Positions 49,018 to 58,564 of a stretch of 64,000 bases of DNA are shown here, in pieces (the stretch's first letter is position 1; every line of letters begins with the position of its first letter). Made by a program: the position numbers and the translations under genes. The stretch is taken from the NCBI RefSeq assembly GCF_900111255.1, contig NZ_FOGP01000003.1:1-64000 (forward strand). The letters run 5' to 3'. The DNA is from Parafannyhessea umbonata. Its GTDB lineage: Bacteria > Actinomycetota > Coriobacteriia > Coriobacteriales > Atopobiaceae. The notes under the pieces were generated by a model. The model did no database searches. It saw only the letters and a program-made list of their open reading frames with translations, and was not told the DNA's origin.

Positions 49018-51752
49018 TACTTAGCCTCCGCCCAGTTGGAGCCGTAGCTCACGTCCGCCAGCAGCGGAACGCGCAGGTCCGCGACGCCCTCCATCGTCTC
49101 GCGCACGAGCTCGGAGAGGGTCTCGACCTCGTCGACGGGGACCTCGAAGTCGAGCTCGTCGTGAATCTGCAGGACGAGCTTGCTCCTGAGCCCCTCCTCG
49201 CGCAGGCGGTCGGCCACGCGGATCATCGCGATCTTGATGATGTCGGCCGCGGTGCCCTGCATGGGGTGGTTCATGGCGGTTCGCTCGGCAAAGCTGCGCA
49301 GCTGGAAGTTGCTCGCCTTGATGTCCTTGATCTGGCGGCGACGGCCGTACATGGTGATGGCAAAGCCCGTCTTGCGCGCGAACTCGATGCTCGCGTCGAG
49401 GAACTGCCTGACGCCGGGGTACGCCTCGAAGTAGCGGTCGATCATCCCCTGGGCCTCCGCCCTGCCGATCTTGAGCGAGGTGGCCAGGCCATAGGCCTGC
49501 TGGCCGTAGACGATGCCGAAGTTGACCGCCTTGGCGCGGCTGCGCAGCTGCGGGGTAACCTCCTCGACCGGCACGCCAAAGACGCGTGCCGCGGTGGCCG
49601 CGTGGAAGTCGGCGCCCTCGTTGAAGGCGGCAACCAGGTGCTCGTCTCCCGAAAGGTGCGCGAGCAGGCGCAGCTCGATCTGGGAGTAGTCGCAGGCCAG
49701 AAAGACGCTGCCTTCGGGCACGGTGAAGGCGGTCCTCACGCGATGGCCCAGCTGGGAGCGGGTCGGGATGTTCTGGAGGTTGGGCTCGGAGCTCGACAGG
49801 CGCCCCGTTGCGGCGACGGTCTGGTTGAGCGTGGTGTGGACGCGGTGGTCGCTGCGGATAAGCGCCGGAAGCGCATCGAGGTAGGTGCTCTTGATCTTTG
49901 CGCGCTCGCGGTACTCCAGCACCTGCTGGACCACCTCATAGTCGCGCGCAAGGTCGCCAAGAATCTTGGCATTGGTCGAGTAGAAGCCCTTCTTGGTCTT
50001 CTTGAGCCCCTGCGTCGGCAGGCCCATCACGTCGAACAGCACGTGCGAAAGCTGCTGCGGCGAGTCAAGGTTGAACTTCTCGCCCGCCTGCTCGTGAATG
50101 GAGCTGACCATGCCCTCGATCTCGGTCCCGAGCTCGGCAGACTGCTCGGCCATCTTGGCGGCGTCGGCGTACAGGCCGCAGCGCTCCATCTGGAGCAGCA
50201 CCACCAGAAGCGGCATCTCGACGTTGCGGAAGAGGTCCTTGGCGCCCTCGGCCTCTAGGCGCCTGGAGAGGGGCTCCACCAGCTGCAGCGCAGCGCATAC
50301 GTCGAGCGCCGCCGCGGGCAGCTCGTCGGTTGCCTCGGGCATGACGCCCGCGCACAGGGTGGGATTCGCGTAGAGCTCGGCCACGCTGAAGGCGCCGGAG
50401 TCGGAGTCGAGCAGGTAGCCGGCAATTGCCACGTCGAACAGGCGCGCGGGGTCGAGCTCGGTCGCCTCGACCTTCGCAGGCTGCGCGGAGTCCATCGGGA
50501 AGAGCTCGTGGAGAAGCGCCTTCACGTCGCCGCCGACGAGCAGACCCTCGCGAACAAGGAGTGCCAGGGCCGCATCCACGGCCTCGTCTCCGACCAGGCG
50601 CATGAGCTTCTGGCCCGAGGCAAGCCACAGCACGCGGGGAGGCTCCTCGTCGAAGAGCGACTGCTGCCCCTTCTTCTTTTGGGGCTTCTGGAGCTCGGCC
50701 GCAACCCACTGCTTCGACAAGACGGCCTCGCCGAGCGCCGCCTGGGCCGCGTCGCCCTCGAGCGGCTCGGGAACCTCGAGCTGGTTGGTCGCCTGGCGCG
50801 CGGAGGCGGGCATCTCGGCGCCGCCCAGCCGCACCAGGCGCCGGGTCATGCCCGTGAAGCCCAGGGCCGAAAACGCCTCGACCACGGCCTCGGGGTCGAA
50901 GGTGGGGAACTTGGCGTCGGAAAGCTCGAGCTCGATGGGGGCGTTGGTGAGGATGGTCGCGACCTTGCGGCTCAGCAGGGCGTCGTCGATGTGGGCGCGA
51001 AGGTTCTCGCCCATCTTGCCCTTGACCTCGTCGGCGTGCGCGATGACCTCGTCCAGGTTGCCGTACTGGACGATGAGCGCAGCAGCCTTCTTGGGACCGA
51101 TGCCTGGGACGCCGGGGATGTTGTCGGAGCTGTCGCCCTTGAGACCGTAGAAGTCCGGCACGAGTTCGGGGGTGATGCCGTGGTAGAGGTCGTCGACGCT
51201 CTCGGGGGTCATGATGCTGACGTCAGACACGCCCTTCTTGGTGGCGACAATCTTGACGCGCTCGGTCGCCAGCTGGTACATGTCGCGGTCTCCAGTGAAG
51301 AGCAGCATATCGTAGCCGGCCGCCTCGCCGCGACGCGCAAGGGTGCCCAGGATGTCGTCGCCCTCCCAGCCGGGGCACTCGACCACGGGCACGTCGAGCG
51401 CGCGGAGCAGGTCCTTCACCATGGGGAACTGCTCGTGGAGGGCAGGGTCCATGGGCGGGCGCTGCGCCTTGTACTGCGGGAGCATGTCGATGCGCACCTG
51501 GGGCTTGCCCTTGTCGAACGCGCAGATGACGCCGTCGGGATCGAACGACTCGACCAGCTTTATGAACATGTTGAAGAAGCCGAACAGCGCGTTGGTGGCA
51601 CGACCGTCCGGCGCGTTCATGGGCTGCCTGATCGCGTGAAACGCCCTGTGCATGAGCGAGTTGCCGTCGATGACGGCGATGGTCCTTCTGCGCGCGGCTG
51701 CCCGCGAGTCCGCCTGGGCCTCGCCCTGGGCGTCAATCTGAGAGTCTGCCAT
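49017..51752 (-). CDS. polA: DNA polymerase I
   Basis: Repair and Okazaki-fragment polymerase of 911 aa. An N-terminal 5'-3' nuclease domain (TIAVIDGNSLMHRAFHAI, LLFTGDRDMYQL, YGLKGDSSDNIPGVPGIGPKKA) is followed by a middle domain and the polymerase domain. Motif A is ACDYSQIELRLLAHLSGD, motif B RSRAKAVNFGIVYG and motif C QIHDELDFEV. The middle domain lacks the DxE and later acids of an active 3'-5' exonuclease (WVAAELQ stands where FDTET is expected), so proofreading is probably absent, as in several Gram-positive and actinobacterial Pol I enzymes. Confidence 0.96.
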   Translation of the reverse strand: MADSQIDAQGEAQADSRAAARRRTIAVIDGNSLMHRAFHAIRQPMNAPDGRATNALFGFFNMFIKLVESFDPDGVICAFDKGKPQVRIDMLPQYKAQRPPMDPALHEQFPMVKDLLRALDVPVVECPGWEGDDILGTLARRGEAAGYDMLLFTGDRDMYQLATERVKIVATKKGVSDVSIMTPESVDDLYHGITPELVPDFYGLKGDSSDNIPGVPGIGPKKAAALIVQYGNLDEVIAHADEVKGKMGENLRAHIDDALLSRKVATILTNAPIELELSDAKFPTFDPEAVVEAFSALGFTGMTRRLVRLGGAEMPASARQATNQLEVPEPLEGDAAQAALGEAVLSKQWVAAELQKPQKKKGQQSLFDEEPPRVLWLASGQKLMRLVGDEAVDAALALLVREGLLVGGDVKALLHELFPMDSAQPAKVEATELDPARLFDVAIAGYLLDSDSGAFSVAELYANPTLCAGVMPEATDELPAAALDVCAALQLVEPLSRRLEAEGAKDLFRNVEMPLLVVLLQMERCGLYADAAKMAEQSAELGTEIEGMVSSIHEQAGEKFNLDSPQQLSHVLFDVMGLPTQGLKKTKKGFYSTNAKILGDLARDYEVVQQVLEYRERAKIKSTYLDALPALIRSDHRVHTTLNQTVAATGRLSSSEPNLQNIPTRSQLGHRVRTAFTVPEGSVFLACDYSQIELRLLAHLSGDEHLVAAFNEGADFHAATAARVFGVPVEEVTPQLRSRAKAVNFGIVYGQQAYGLATSLKIGRAEAQGMIDRYFEAYPGVRQFLDASIEFARKTGFAITMYGRRRQIKDIKASNFQLRSFAERTAMNHPMQGTAADIIKIAMIRVADRLREEGLRSKLVLQIHDELDFEVPVDEVETLSELVRETMEGVADLRVPLLADVSYGSNWAEAK

Positions 51753-51924
51753 GAGCTAGTCTCCTTGGAGTTGTGTGTGTCCTTAGATTGTAGCGGGCGC
51801 ACGCGACGGAATCGGACGCTGCACCAAAAGGGCTCAGTGCAAGAGAGGCGCAAGGCTGCCGCGAGCAGGGCAAGAGGAGCGTGCGAGGCAAGCGGCTTGC
51901 AAACAGCCGACAGACGGCTGGCGG

Positions 51925-51965
51925 ACAGAAAGAGGCCACCGCAACCGGATCGGTCACGGTGGCCT
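51925..51965 (-). terminator. Terminator after gltD
   Basis: AGGCCACCGTGACC pairs along all 14 bases (two G-U) with GGTTGCGGTGGCCT over a five-base loop, then CTTTCT on the minus strand. It closes the gltBD operon. Confidence 0.75.
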
Positions 51966-51997
51966 AAAGTTCCAGCTCACGCGAGCGTACGCACAGG

Positions 51998-52008
51998 CAA
52001 GAAGTACC
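51998..52008 (-). repeat. 3' motif copy 6 (GGTACTTCTTG) after gltD
   Basis: It lies 33 bases past the gltD stop and 32 bases before the terminator stem, oriented with the gene. Confidence 0.5.
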
Positions 52009-52041
52009 CGCCTGCCAAAGCCGCGACTCGTTGCGCGACGC

Positions 52042-53535
52042 CTAGGCGAGGGAGGCCGCAACCTCCGCCGCGCAGGCAAGGCCGTCGGCGATGGCGTTGA
52101 CCACCAGCGAGGAGCCGTTGCGCGCGTCGCCCGCGGCGTACACGGGCACCTTGCCCTGGGTGCTCACGAGGTGCTCGTCGGCAGCGGCAAGCTGCGGACG
52201 AACGCCGTCGCGGAAGGGCACGGTCTTGCAGCCGAGCGCCTCGAAGACGGAGGCGCAGGGACCGCTGAATCCCATGGCGATGAGGACCAGCTGCGCCGGG
52301 ATGGTGCGCTCGGTGCCCTCGATGGGCTCGGGCTTGCCGTGGCTCCAGTCGAGCGAGACGACGCGCAGGCCGGCAACGGAGCCGCCCTTCTCGCCCTCGC
52401 CTGCCTCCTGCTCGAGGACCTCGAGGGTGTTTGTGGCCCACAGGCGCGGGTCCTCGCCCTGGATGGCGATGGCCTCGAGCTGACCGTAGTCGGTCTTCTT
52501 GAGGGTCGCCCACTCGGGCCAGGGGTTGCCCTCCGCACGCTTCTCGGGAGGAGCGGGCAGGAACTCGAGCTGGGTCACGCTCTTGGCGCCCTGGCGAAGC
52601 GCAGTGGCCACGCAGTCGGTACCGGTGTCGCCGCCACCGACGACCACGACGTCCAGGCCGGCCGCGCTGATGGCGGGGTCGGAGCCACTCACGACGGACT
52701 TGGTCGAGCTCGTCAGGTAGTCGACCGCGAGGGTCACGCCGTCGAGGTCGGCACCGGGGCAGCGCAGCGTGCGGGCGGCGCCGGCACCGGCAGAGACGAC
52801 CACGGCGTCAAACTCGCCGCCGGTCAGGCGCTTTGCGACGGCAGGGTCGCCCGCGTCGGCAGAGCACTCGAAGGCGATGCCGCTCTTGCGCATCAGCTCG
52901 ATGCGGCGGGCGACGACGTCCTTGGGGAGCTTCATGTTGGGGATGCCGTACATCAGCAGGCCACCAGGGGCGTCGCTCTTCTCGAACACCGTGACCGAAA
53001 GGCCGCGGCGCGCAAGCTCCCAGGCGGTGGCAAGGCCGGCGGGGCCAGAGCCCACCACGGCGACCTTGGCGGCGCCCGTGGCGGCCGCGGGCAGAGGCGC
53101 CACGGAAGCGGAGCCTGTGGCCCAGGCATGGTCGCTGATGGCGCGCTCGTTGTCGCGGATCGTGGTCGGCTCGTCGTGCAGGCCCAGGTTGCACGCGGTC
53201 TCGCACAGGGCGGGGCACACGCGGCCCGTAAACTCGGGGAACGGGTTGGTGAGCGAGAGGCGGCCGGCCGCGGAGTCCCAAAGGCCGCGGTAGAGCAGGT
53301 CGTTCCACTCGGGGATCAGGTTGTGCAGCGGACAGCCAGAGGTGCGCGCCTTGCCGAAGGCGATGCCGCTCTGGCAGTAGGCGACGCCGCACATCATGCA
53401 GCGCGATGCCTGCAGCTGCTGGAGCTCCTCGCTCAGCGGCTGGGCGAACTCCTCGAAGTCCGCTACGGTCTGACTCTTGTCACGCTCCGCGTGTGCGACG
53501 CGCTTGACGTCAAGAAATGCTCCGGGCTTACCCAT
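52042..53535 (-). CDS. gltD: Glutamate synthase, small subunit
   Basis: NADPH-oxidising flavoprotein subunit that feeds electrons to GltB. The 497-aa protein starts with the Cys-rich Fe-S region (SRCMMCGVAYCQSG, TSGCPLHNLIPEWN, RVCPALCETACNLG). The FAD Rossmann VAVVGSGPAGLATAWELARRG, the NADPH fold VVVVGGGDTGTDCVATALRQG and VYAAGDARNGSSLVVNAI follow. It begins two bases after the gltB stop. Confidence 0.96.
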   Translation of the reverse strand: MGKPGAFLDVKRVAHAERDKSQTVADFEEFAQPLSEELQQLQASRCMMCGVAYCQSGIAFGKARTSGCPLHNLIPEWNDLLYRGLWDSAAGRLSLTNPFPEFTGRVCPALCETACNLGLHDEPTTIRDNERAISDHAWATGSASVAPLPAAATGAAKVAVVGSGPAGLATAWELARRGLSVTVFEKSDAPGGLLMYGIPNMKLPKDVVARRIELMRKSGIAFECSADAGDPAVAKRLTGGEFDAVVVSAGAGAARTLRCPGADLDGVTLAVDYLTSSTKSVVSGSDPAISAAGLDVVVVGGGDTGTDCVATALRQGAKSVTQLEFLPAPPEKRAEGNPWPEWATLKKTDYGQLEAIAIQGEDPRLWATNTLEVLEQEAGEGEKGGSVAGLRVVSLDWSHGKPEPIEGTERTIPAQLVLIAMGFSGPCASVFEALGCKTVPFRDGVRPQLAAADEHLVSTQGKVPVYAAGDARNGSSLVVNAIADGLACAAEVAASLA

Positions 53536-53537
53536 GA

Positions 53538-56500
53538 CTACATCTCTCCCCTCATGAGCTCAAACGCGCGCTCGACTGCCTCGTCGTGGGTCGCGCCCTT
53601 CTCCATCTCTTGCTCCACGCGCACCATGATCTTGTGGTACTCCGTGGGAATGACCTTCACAAAGTGCTTCTTCAGAACGCTGAAGCGGAAGAGCATCTTG
53701 ATGCCACGCGGACTGCGCGTGCGGCGCACGTGCTCCTCAATGAGGGCGCGGATCTGCTCGAGCTCGTGCGCGGTGGGCTCCATGAGCTCGACCATGTCGT
53801 GGTTGCAGTTGGCATCGAGCGTGCCGAACTCGTCGAACACGTAGGCCACGCCGCCGCTCATGCCGGCCGCAAAGTTCTGGCCGACCTCGCCCAGGATCAG
53901 GGCGACGCCGCCGGTCATGTACTCGCAGCCGTGGTTGCCCACGCCCTCGGCGACCAGGGTGGCGCCAGAGTTGCGCACGCCGAAGCGCTGGCCGGCAAGG
54001 CCGTTGACGAAGCCCTTGCCCGAGGTCGCACCGTAGAACGCGACGTTGCCCACGCAGACGTTCTCGTCAAACTTGAAGCTGGCATCGGGGTGCGGCGCCA
54101 CCGCGAGGATGCCGCCGGAAAGGCCCTTGCCGAAGTAGTCGTTGGCGTCACCGGAGATGTTGATCGTCACGCCAGCAGGCAGGAAGGCGCCGAAGCTCTG
54201 GCCGCCAGAGCCCTCGCAGTCGATGGTGACGGAGCCCTCGGGCAGGCCCTCGGGGTGCGCGGTGGTGATGGCTGAGCCCAGCATGGTGCCCACGCAGCGG
54301 TTGACGTTGGCGATGTCGGCGCGGAAGCGAATCGGCTCCAGGTGGCGACGGGCGTGCTTGGTGTAGGGCACGAACAGCGTGGCGTCGAGCGTGGAGCCAA
54401 GCTGCGCGTCGAATGCCATGCTCGGCAGGTAGTGCCTGCAGTCAGCGCCCTCGATGCTGGTGCCGAAGACGGTCTTGGGCTGGACGAGAAGGGCGCTCAG
54501 GTCGCACTTGTTGGCCTTCTCGTTTCCGGGGACCTCGACCTGCTTGAGGCACTCGGGGTGGCCGACCATGTCTTCCACGGTGCGGAAGCCCAGCTGGGCC
54601 ATGATCTCGCGCAGCTCCTGCGCGACGAAGCGCATAAAGTTGACGACGTGCTCGGGCTTGCCGGCAAAGCGGCCGCGCAGGCGGGCGTTCTGCGTGCAGA
54701 TGCCCACGGGGCAGGTGTCCTGCTGGCAGTCGCGCTGCATCAGGCAGCCCATGGCCAGAAGCGGGGCGGTTGCGAAGCCGAACTCCTCGGCACCCATGAG
54801 CGCCGCGACGGCGACGTCGCGGCCGTCCATAAGCTTGCCGTCGGCCTCGAGGACGATGCGCGAGCGCAGGCCGTTGGCGACCAGCGTCTGCTGGGCCTCG
54901 GCCAGACCGAGCTCCAGGGGCAGGCCGGCGTGGTAGACGGAGTCGCGCGGAGCCGCGCCCGTGCCGCCGTTGGCACCAGAGATCGTGATCTTGCCCGCGC
55001 CGCCCTTGGCGACGCCCGTGGCGATGGTGCCGACGCCGGCCTCGGAGACCAGCTTGACCGAGATGCGCGCCTGCGGGTTGGCGTTCTGCAGGTCGAAGAT
55101 GAGCTCGGCCAGGTCCTCGATCGAGTAGATGTCGTGGTGAGGCGGAGGCGAGATCAGGCCGACGCCCGGGGTGGAGCGGCGCACGCGGGCGACCCACGGC
55201 CACACCTTGCGGCCGGGAAGGTGACCGCCCTCGCCGGGCTTGGCGCCCTGGGCCATCTTGATCTGAATCTCGTTCGCGCTCGACAGGTAGCGGCTCGTGA
55301 CGCCAAAGCGGCCGGAGGCGACCTGCTTGATGGCGGAGTTCATAGAGTCACCGTTGGGAAGCGGGGTCTCGCGACGCGGGTCCTCGCCGCCCTCGCCGGT
55401 GTTGGAGCGACCGCCCAGGCGGTTCATGGCGATGGCCAGGCACTCGTGCGCCTCCTGCGAGATGGCGCCGAAGCTCATGGCACCCGCGTTGAAGCGACGC
55501 ACGATGGAGTCGACGGACTCGACCTCGTCCAGGGGGACGGGACCGGACTCCAGCGGTACGAGCTCGAGCAGGTCGCGCAGGACGATGGCGCGGCCGGCGC
55601 GGTGCAGGCGCTCGCTGTAGGAGCGGAACAGGTCGAAGTCACCCTTGCGGACCGACTGCTGCAGGTAGTAGATGGTCTCGGGGTCGATCATGTGCTCTTC
55701 TCCGCCAAGCGGGCGCCACTTGGTGAGGCCGGAGCTGGAGAGCTGGTCGGGAGCCGGGGTCTGGAGGAGCGACAGGGCCTCGTCATAGCGGCGCTCGGCC
55801 TCGCGCTGGACGTCGTCGACGTCCAGGCCGCCGATGCGGCTGGCCGTGCCGGCGAAGTTCTTGCGCACGAAGGAGTCGGCGAATCCGACGATCTCGAAGA
55901 TCTGCGCGCCGTGGTAGCCCTGGAGCGTCGAGATGCCCATCTTGGACATGATCGAGACGATGCCAGCGGTCAGGGCCTTGTCGTAGTTGGCGACGGCGCC
56001 GTCCACGCTCTGCTTGAGGGCGCCGATCTCGACCAGATGGGCGATGCACTCGTGCGCCGCGTAGGGGTAGATGCCCGACGCGGAGTAGCCGACCAGGGTC
56101 GCGAAGTCATGCGGGGTGATGGCGTCGCCGCACTCCAGGATGATGTCGGCATTCATGCGCACGCCGGCGCGAATCAGATGGTTGTGCACGCAGCCCAAGG
56201 CCAAAAGCGAGGGGATGGGCACTTCTCCGTCGGCCGCGCGGTCGCTGATGGCGACGATGTTGCAGCCCGCCTTGACGGCAGCCTCGACGTCGTTTGCCAG
56301 CTTGTCGAGGGCGCGCTCGAGCGCGCCGGCACCCTCGTCGCGGACGTAGGTGGCCGAGAAGCGCGCGGCATGGAAGCTCGTGCGGTTGACGTGAGCGATG
56401 CGCTCATACTGCTCGCGGGAGAGGATGGGGCCGCCGAGGCGGATCAGGCGGCAGCTGTCACGGGCGTCCTCCAGGATGTTGCCGTGGTTGCCCAGGTAGA

Positions 56501-58154
56501 GCACGTTGGAGGTGACGACCTTCTCGCGCAGGGCGTCGATGGGCGGGTTGGTGACCTGGGCGAAGAGCTGGTTGAAGTAGTTGAAGAAGGACTGCGGGCG
56601 CTTGGAGAGCACGGGCAGGGGCACGTCGGCGCCCATGGAGGTGAGGGGCGCCTTGCCCGTCTGGGCCATGGGGCGCACGGACTCGTCCACGTCGTCGTAG
56701 TGGTAGCCCAGCTTGGCGAGGCGCACCGTCAGGTCGAGGCCGGCGTCGCGCGGCGCCTCGACGTCGGTCGGGGCGGCCAGGTCGGACACGTCAAGCGTCT
56801 CGGCGGCCAGCCAGTCGCGGTAGGGCTTCTGGGCGGCGAGGCCGTCGCGGATCTCGTCGTTCCACAGGACGCGACCCTGGCTCGGGTCGACCAGGAGCAT
56901 CTCGCCGGGACCGAGGCAGCCGGTCTGCAGGATGTTGCCGGGCTCGATGTCGAGCGGGCCGACCTCGGAGGCGAGGATCATGCGGTCGTCGCGCGTGAGG
57001 TAGAAGCGGGCGGGGCGCAGGCCGTTGCGGTCGAGCACGGCGCCCAGCTTGCGGCCATCGGTGAAGGCGACGGCGGCAGGACCGTCCCAGGGCTCCATCA
57101 GCATGGACTGGTAGGCGTCGAAGGCGCGGCGCTTGTCGGAGAGCTGCGGGTTGTGGTCCCACGGCTCGGGGATCATCAGCGAGACGGCGCGCTCGAGGCT
57201 CCTGCCGTTCATCGTGAGGAACTCGAGCACGTTGTCGAGGATCGCAGAGTCGGAGCCCTCGCGGTTGATGATGGGGACGACCTTGCTGAGGTCGCGGCCG
57301 AGCTGGGGCGAGTACAGGTTCGGCTCGCGCGAGCGGATCCAGTTGACGTTGCCGCGCAGGGTGTTGATCTCGCCGTTGTGGATGATCATGCGGTTGGGGT
57401 GCGCGCGCTCCCAGCTGGGCGTGGTGTTGGTGGAGTAGCGCGAGTGCACCAGGGCGATGGCCGACTCGACCGCGGCGTCGTTGAGGTCGAGGAAGAAGCG
57501 GCGCATCTGCGTGGCGACAAGCATGCCCTTATAGACAATGGTGCGGCTGGACATCGAGCACACGTAGAAGATCTTGCCCTCGAGGGCGTGCTCGGCGTCC
57601 GCACGCCGCTCGATGGTGCGACGGCACACGTAGAGCCTGCGCTCGAAGTCGTCGCCAGGCTCGACGTCGTCGGGGCGCGCGATGAAGGCCTGAACAATGG
57701 TCGGCATGCAGGCACGAGCGGTCTCGCCCAGGTCGTGCGCGTCGGTGGGAACGTCACGCCAGAACAGGAGCTTGAGGCCCTCGGCCATACAGCCGTCCTC
57801 GAACACGCGCTTGGCGGCCTGGATGCCGTCCTCGTCGCGCGGCAGGAACAGCATGGCCACGGCGTAGTCGCCCTCGTCGGGCAGGATCTGACCATAGCGC
57901 TGCGAGACCTTGCGGAAGAAGCGGTGCGGCAGCTGGAAGAGGATGCCGGCGCCATCGCCGGTGTTGCTCTCGAGGCCCTTGCCACCACGGTGCTCAAGGT
58001 TGACCAGGATGGACAGGGCGTCGTCGACCGTCTGGTGCGAGCGAATGCCATGAAGGTGGGCGATGGCTCCGATGCCGCAGGCATCGTGGTCGAACGACGG
58101 GTCGTACAGACCGTTGCTCCACCTGCCCAGATTGTCTGTGTTCTCGTGTTCCAT
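53538..58154 (-). CDS. gltB: Glutamate synthase, large subunit
   Basis: Makes two glutamates from glutamine and 2-oxoglutarate. The 1538-aa protein has a 25-residue propeptide ahead of the nucleophile Cys in HDACGIGAIAHLHG, and an N-terminal glutaminase domain (HSRYSTNTTPSWERAHPNRM, HNGEINTLRGN). Next are the central domain, the FMN/synthase domain (AQGAKPGEGGHLPG, ISPPPHHDIYSIEDLAELI, the 3Fe-4S Cys run CQQDTCPVGICTQ) and the C-terminal beta-helix of Gly-rich repeats. It is the first gene of gltBD, divergent from the glutamine synthetase gene. Confidence 0.97.
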   Translation of the reverse strand: MEHENTDNLGRWSNGLYDPSFDHDACGIGAIAHLHGIRSHQTVDDALSILVNLEHRGGKGLESNTGDGAGILFQLPHRFFRKVSQRYGQILPDEGDYAVAMLFLPRDEDGIQAAKRVFEDGCMAEGLKLLFWRDVPTDAHDLGETARACMPTIVQAFIARPDDVEPGDDFERRLYVCRRTIERRADAEHALEGKIFYVCSMSSRTIVYKGMLVATQMRRFFLDLNDAAVESAIALVHSRYSTNTTPSWERAHPNRMIIHNGEINTLRGNVNWIRSREPNLYSPQLGRDLSKVVPIINREGSDSAILDNVLEFLTMNGRSLERAVSLMIPEPWDHNPQLSDKRRAFDAYQSMLMEPWDGPAAVAFTDGRKLGAVLDRNGLRPARFYLTRDDRMILASEVGPLDIEPGNILQTGCLGPGEMLLVDPSQGRVLWNDEIRDGLAAQKPYRDWLAAETLDVSDLAAPTDVEAPRDAGLDLTVRLAKLGYHYDDVDESVRPMAQTGKAPLTSMGADVPLPVLSKRPQSFFNYFNQLFAQVTNPPIDALREKVVTSNVLYLGNHGNILEDARDSCRLIRLGGPILSREQYERIAHVNRTSFHAARFSATYVRDEGAGALERALDKLANDVEAAVKAGCNIVAISDRAADGEVPIPSLLALGCVHNHLIRAGVRMNADIILECGDAITPHDFATLVGYSASGIYPYAAHECIAHLVEIGALKQSVDGAVANYDKALTAGIVSIMSKMGISTLQGYHGAQIFEIVGFADSFVRKNFAGTASRIGGLDVDDVQREAERRYDEALSLLQTPAPDQLSSSGLTKWRPLGGEEHMIDPETIYYLQQSVRKGDFDLFRSYSERLHRAGRAIVLRDLLELVPLESGPVPLDEVESVDSIVRRFNAGAMSFGAISQEAHECLAIAMNRLGGRSNTGEGGEDPRRETPLPNGDSMNSAIKQVASGRFGVTSRYLSSANEIQIKMAQGAKPGEGGHLPGRKVWPWVARVRRSTPGVGLISPPPHHDIYSIEDLAELIFDLQNANPQARISVKLVSEAGVGTIATGVAKGGAGKITISGANGGTGAAPRDSVYHAGLPLELGLAEAQQTLVANGLRSRIVLEADGKLMDGRDVAVAALMGAEEFGFATAPLLAMGCLMQRDCQQDTCPVGICTQNARLRGRFAGKPEHVVNFMRFVAQELREIMAQLGFRTVEDMVGHPECLKQVEVPGNEKANKCDLSALLVQPKTVFGTSIEGADCRHYLPSMAFDAQLGSTLDATLFVPYTKHARRHLEPIRFRADIANVNRCVGTMLGSAITTAHPEGLPEGSVTIDCEGSGGQSFGAFLPAGVTINISGDANDYFGKGLSGGILAVAPHPDASFKFDENVCVGNVAFYGATSGKGFVNGLAGQRFGVRNSGATLVAEGVGNHGCEYMTGGVALILGEVGQNFAAGMSGGVAYVFDEFGTLDANCNHDMVELMEPTAHELEQIRALIEEHVRRTRSPRGIKMLFRFSVLKKHFVKVIPTEYHKIMVRVEQEMEKGATHDEAVERAFELMRGEM

Positions 58155-58564
58155 AATTATGTGCTTCCCCTTCCCCTCTCGCCCGCGAGCGCGACGGCTT
58201 GCGTTTCTCGCTGCCCCATGCCGCGCAATTCTCTTCGCGCGAATGGCTTCCGTGAGTCACGTTGCGTGTAGCGAATCTTTCTAAGAATCGCCTGTGCGCA
58301 CTCTAATGCAACCGGACGAAATTCAGACGTTGCAGCTAGTTAACAAACTTGTGCGTGTTGTTGGCGTGGTTGTTGAGAAATGCCCAGTTGGATGACGTAT
58401 CATGGCCCAGGTAATTCATTTCATCGCTATTTTGTGTATCAACAGAATCGCTCAAAATGCGTCACATGCGCGAAACGCTACGCGAGTAGGCTCAGTCGCG
58501 TATTGAATTGGACCTGTGCGCCCCACGGCACAGGACATCACCGATCCCCCAAGGAGGGACGTTC
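58155..58564. other. Divergent control region between gltB and the glutamine synthetase gene
   Basis: 410 bases with no plausible gene and clearly more AT-rich than the flanks. It contains two dyads. One is CGAATCTT-TCT-AAGAATCG with one mismatch (58272-58290), about 118 bases before gltB. The other is TGCAAC...GTTGCA with a 16-base gap (58307-58334). A TTGAGA...TATCAT pair with a long 19-base spacer (about 58373-58403) could serve the plus-strand gene. I recognise no known GlnR, AmtR or riboswitch consensus. Confidence 0.5.

Noticed and set aside
54342-58271. Very long open frame (over 1300 codons) antisense to gltB
   Set aside because: It is the mirror of a high-GC gene with biased third positions. 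The translation is a low-complexity mix of Val, Ala, Arg, Gly and Asp with no domain, and it lacks a ribosome-binding site.
58155-58564. Glutamine riboswitch in front of glnN
   Set aside because: No match to a glutamine-riboswitch core was recognised by eye; the region looks like paired promoters with dyads.
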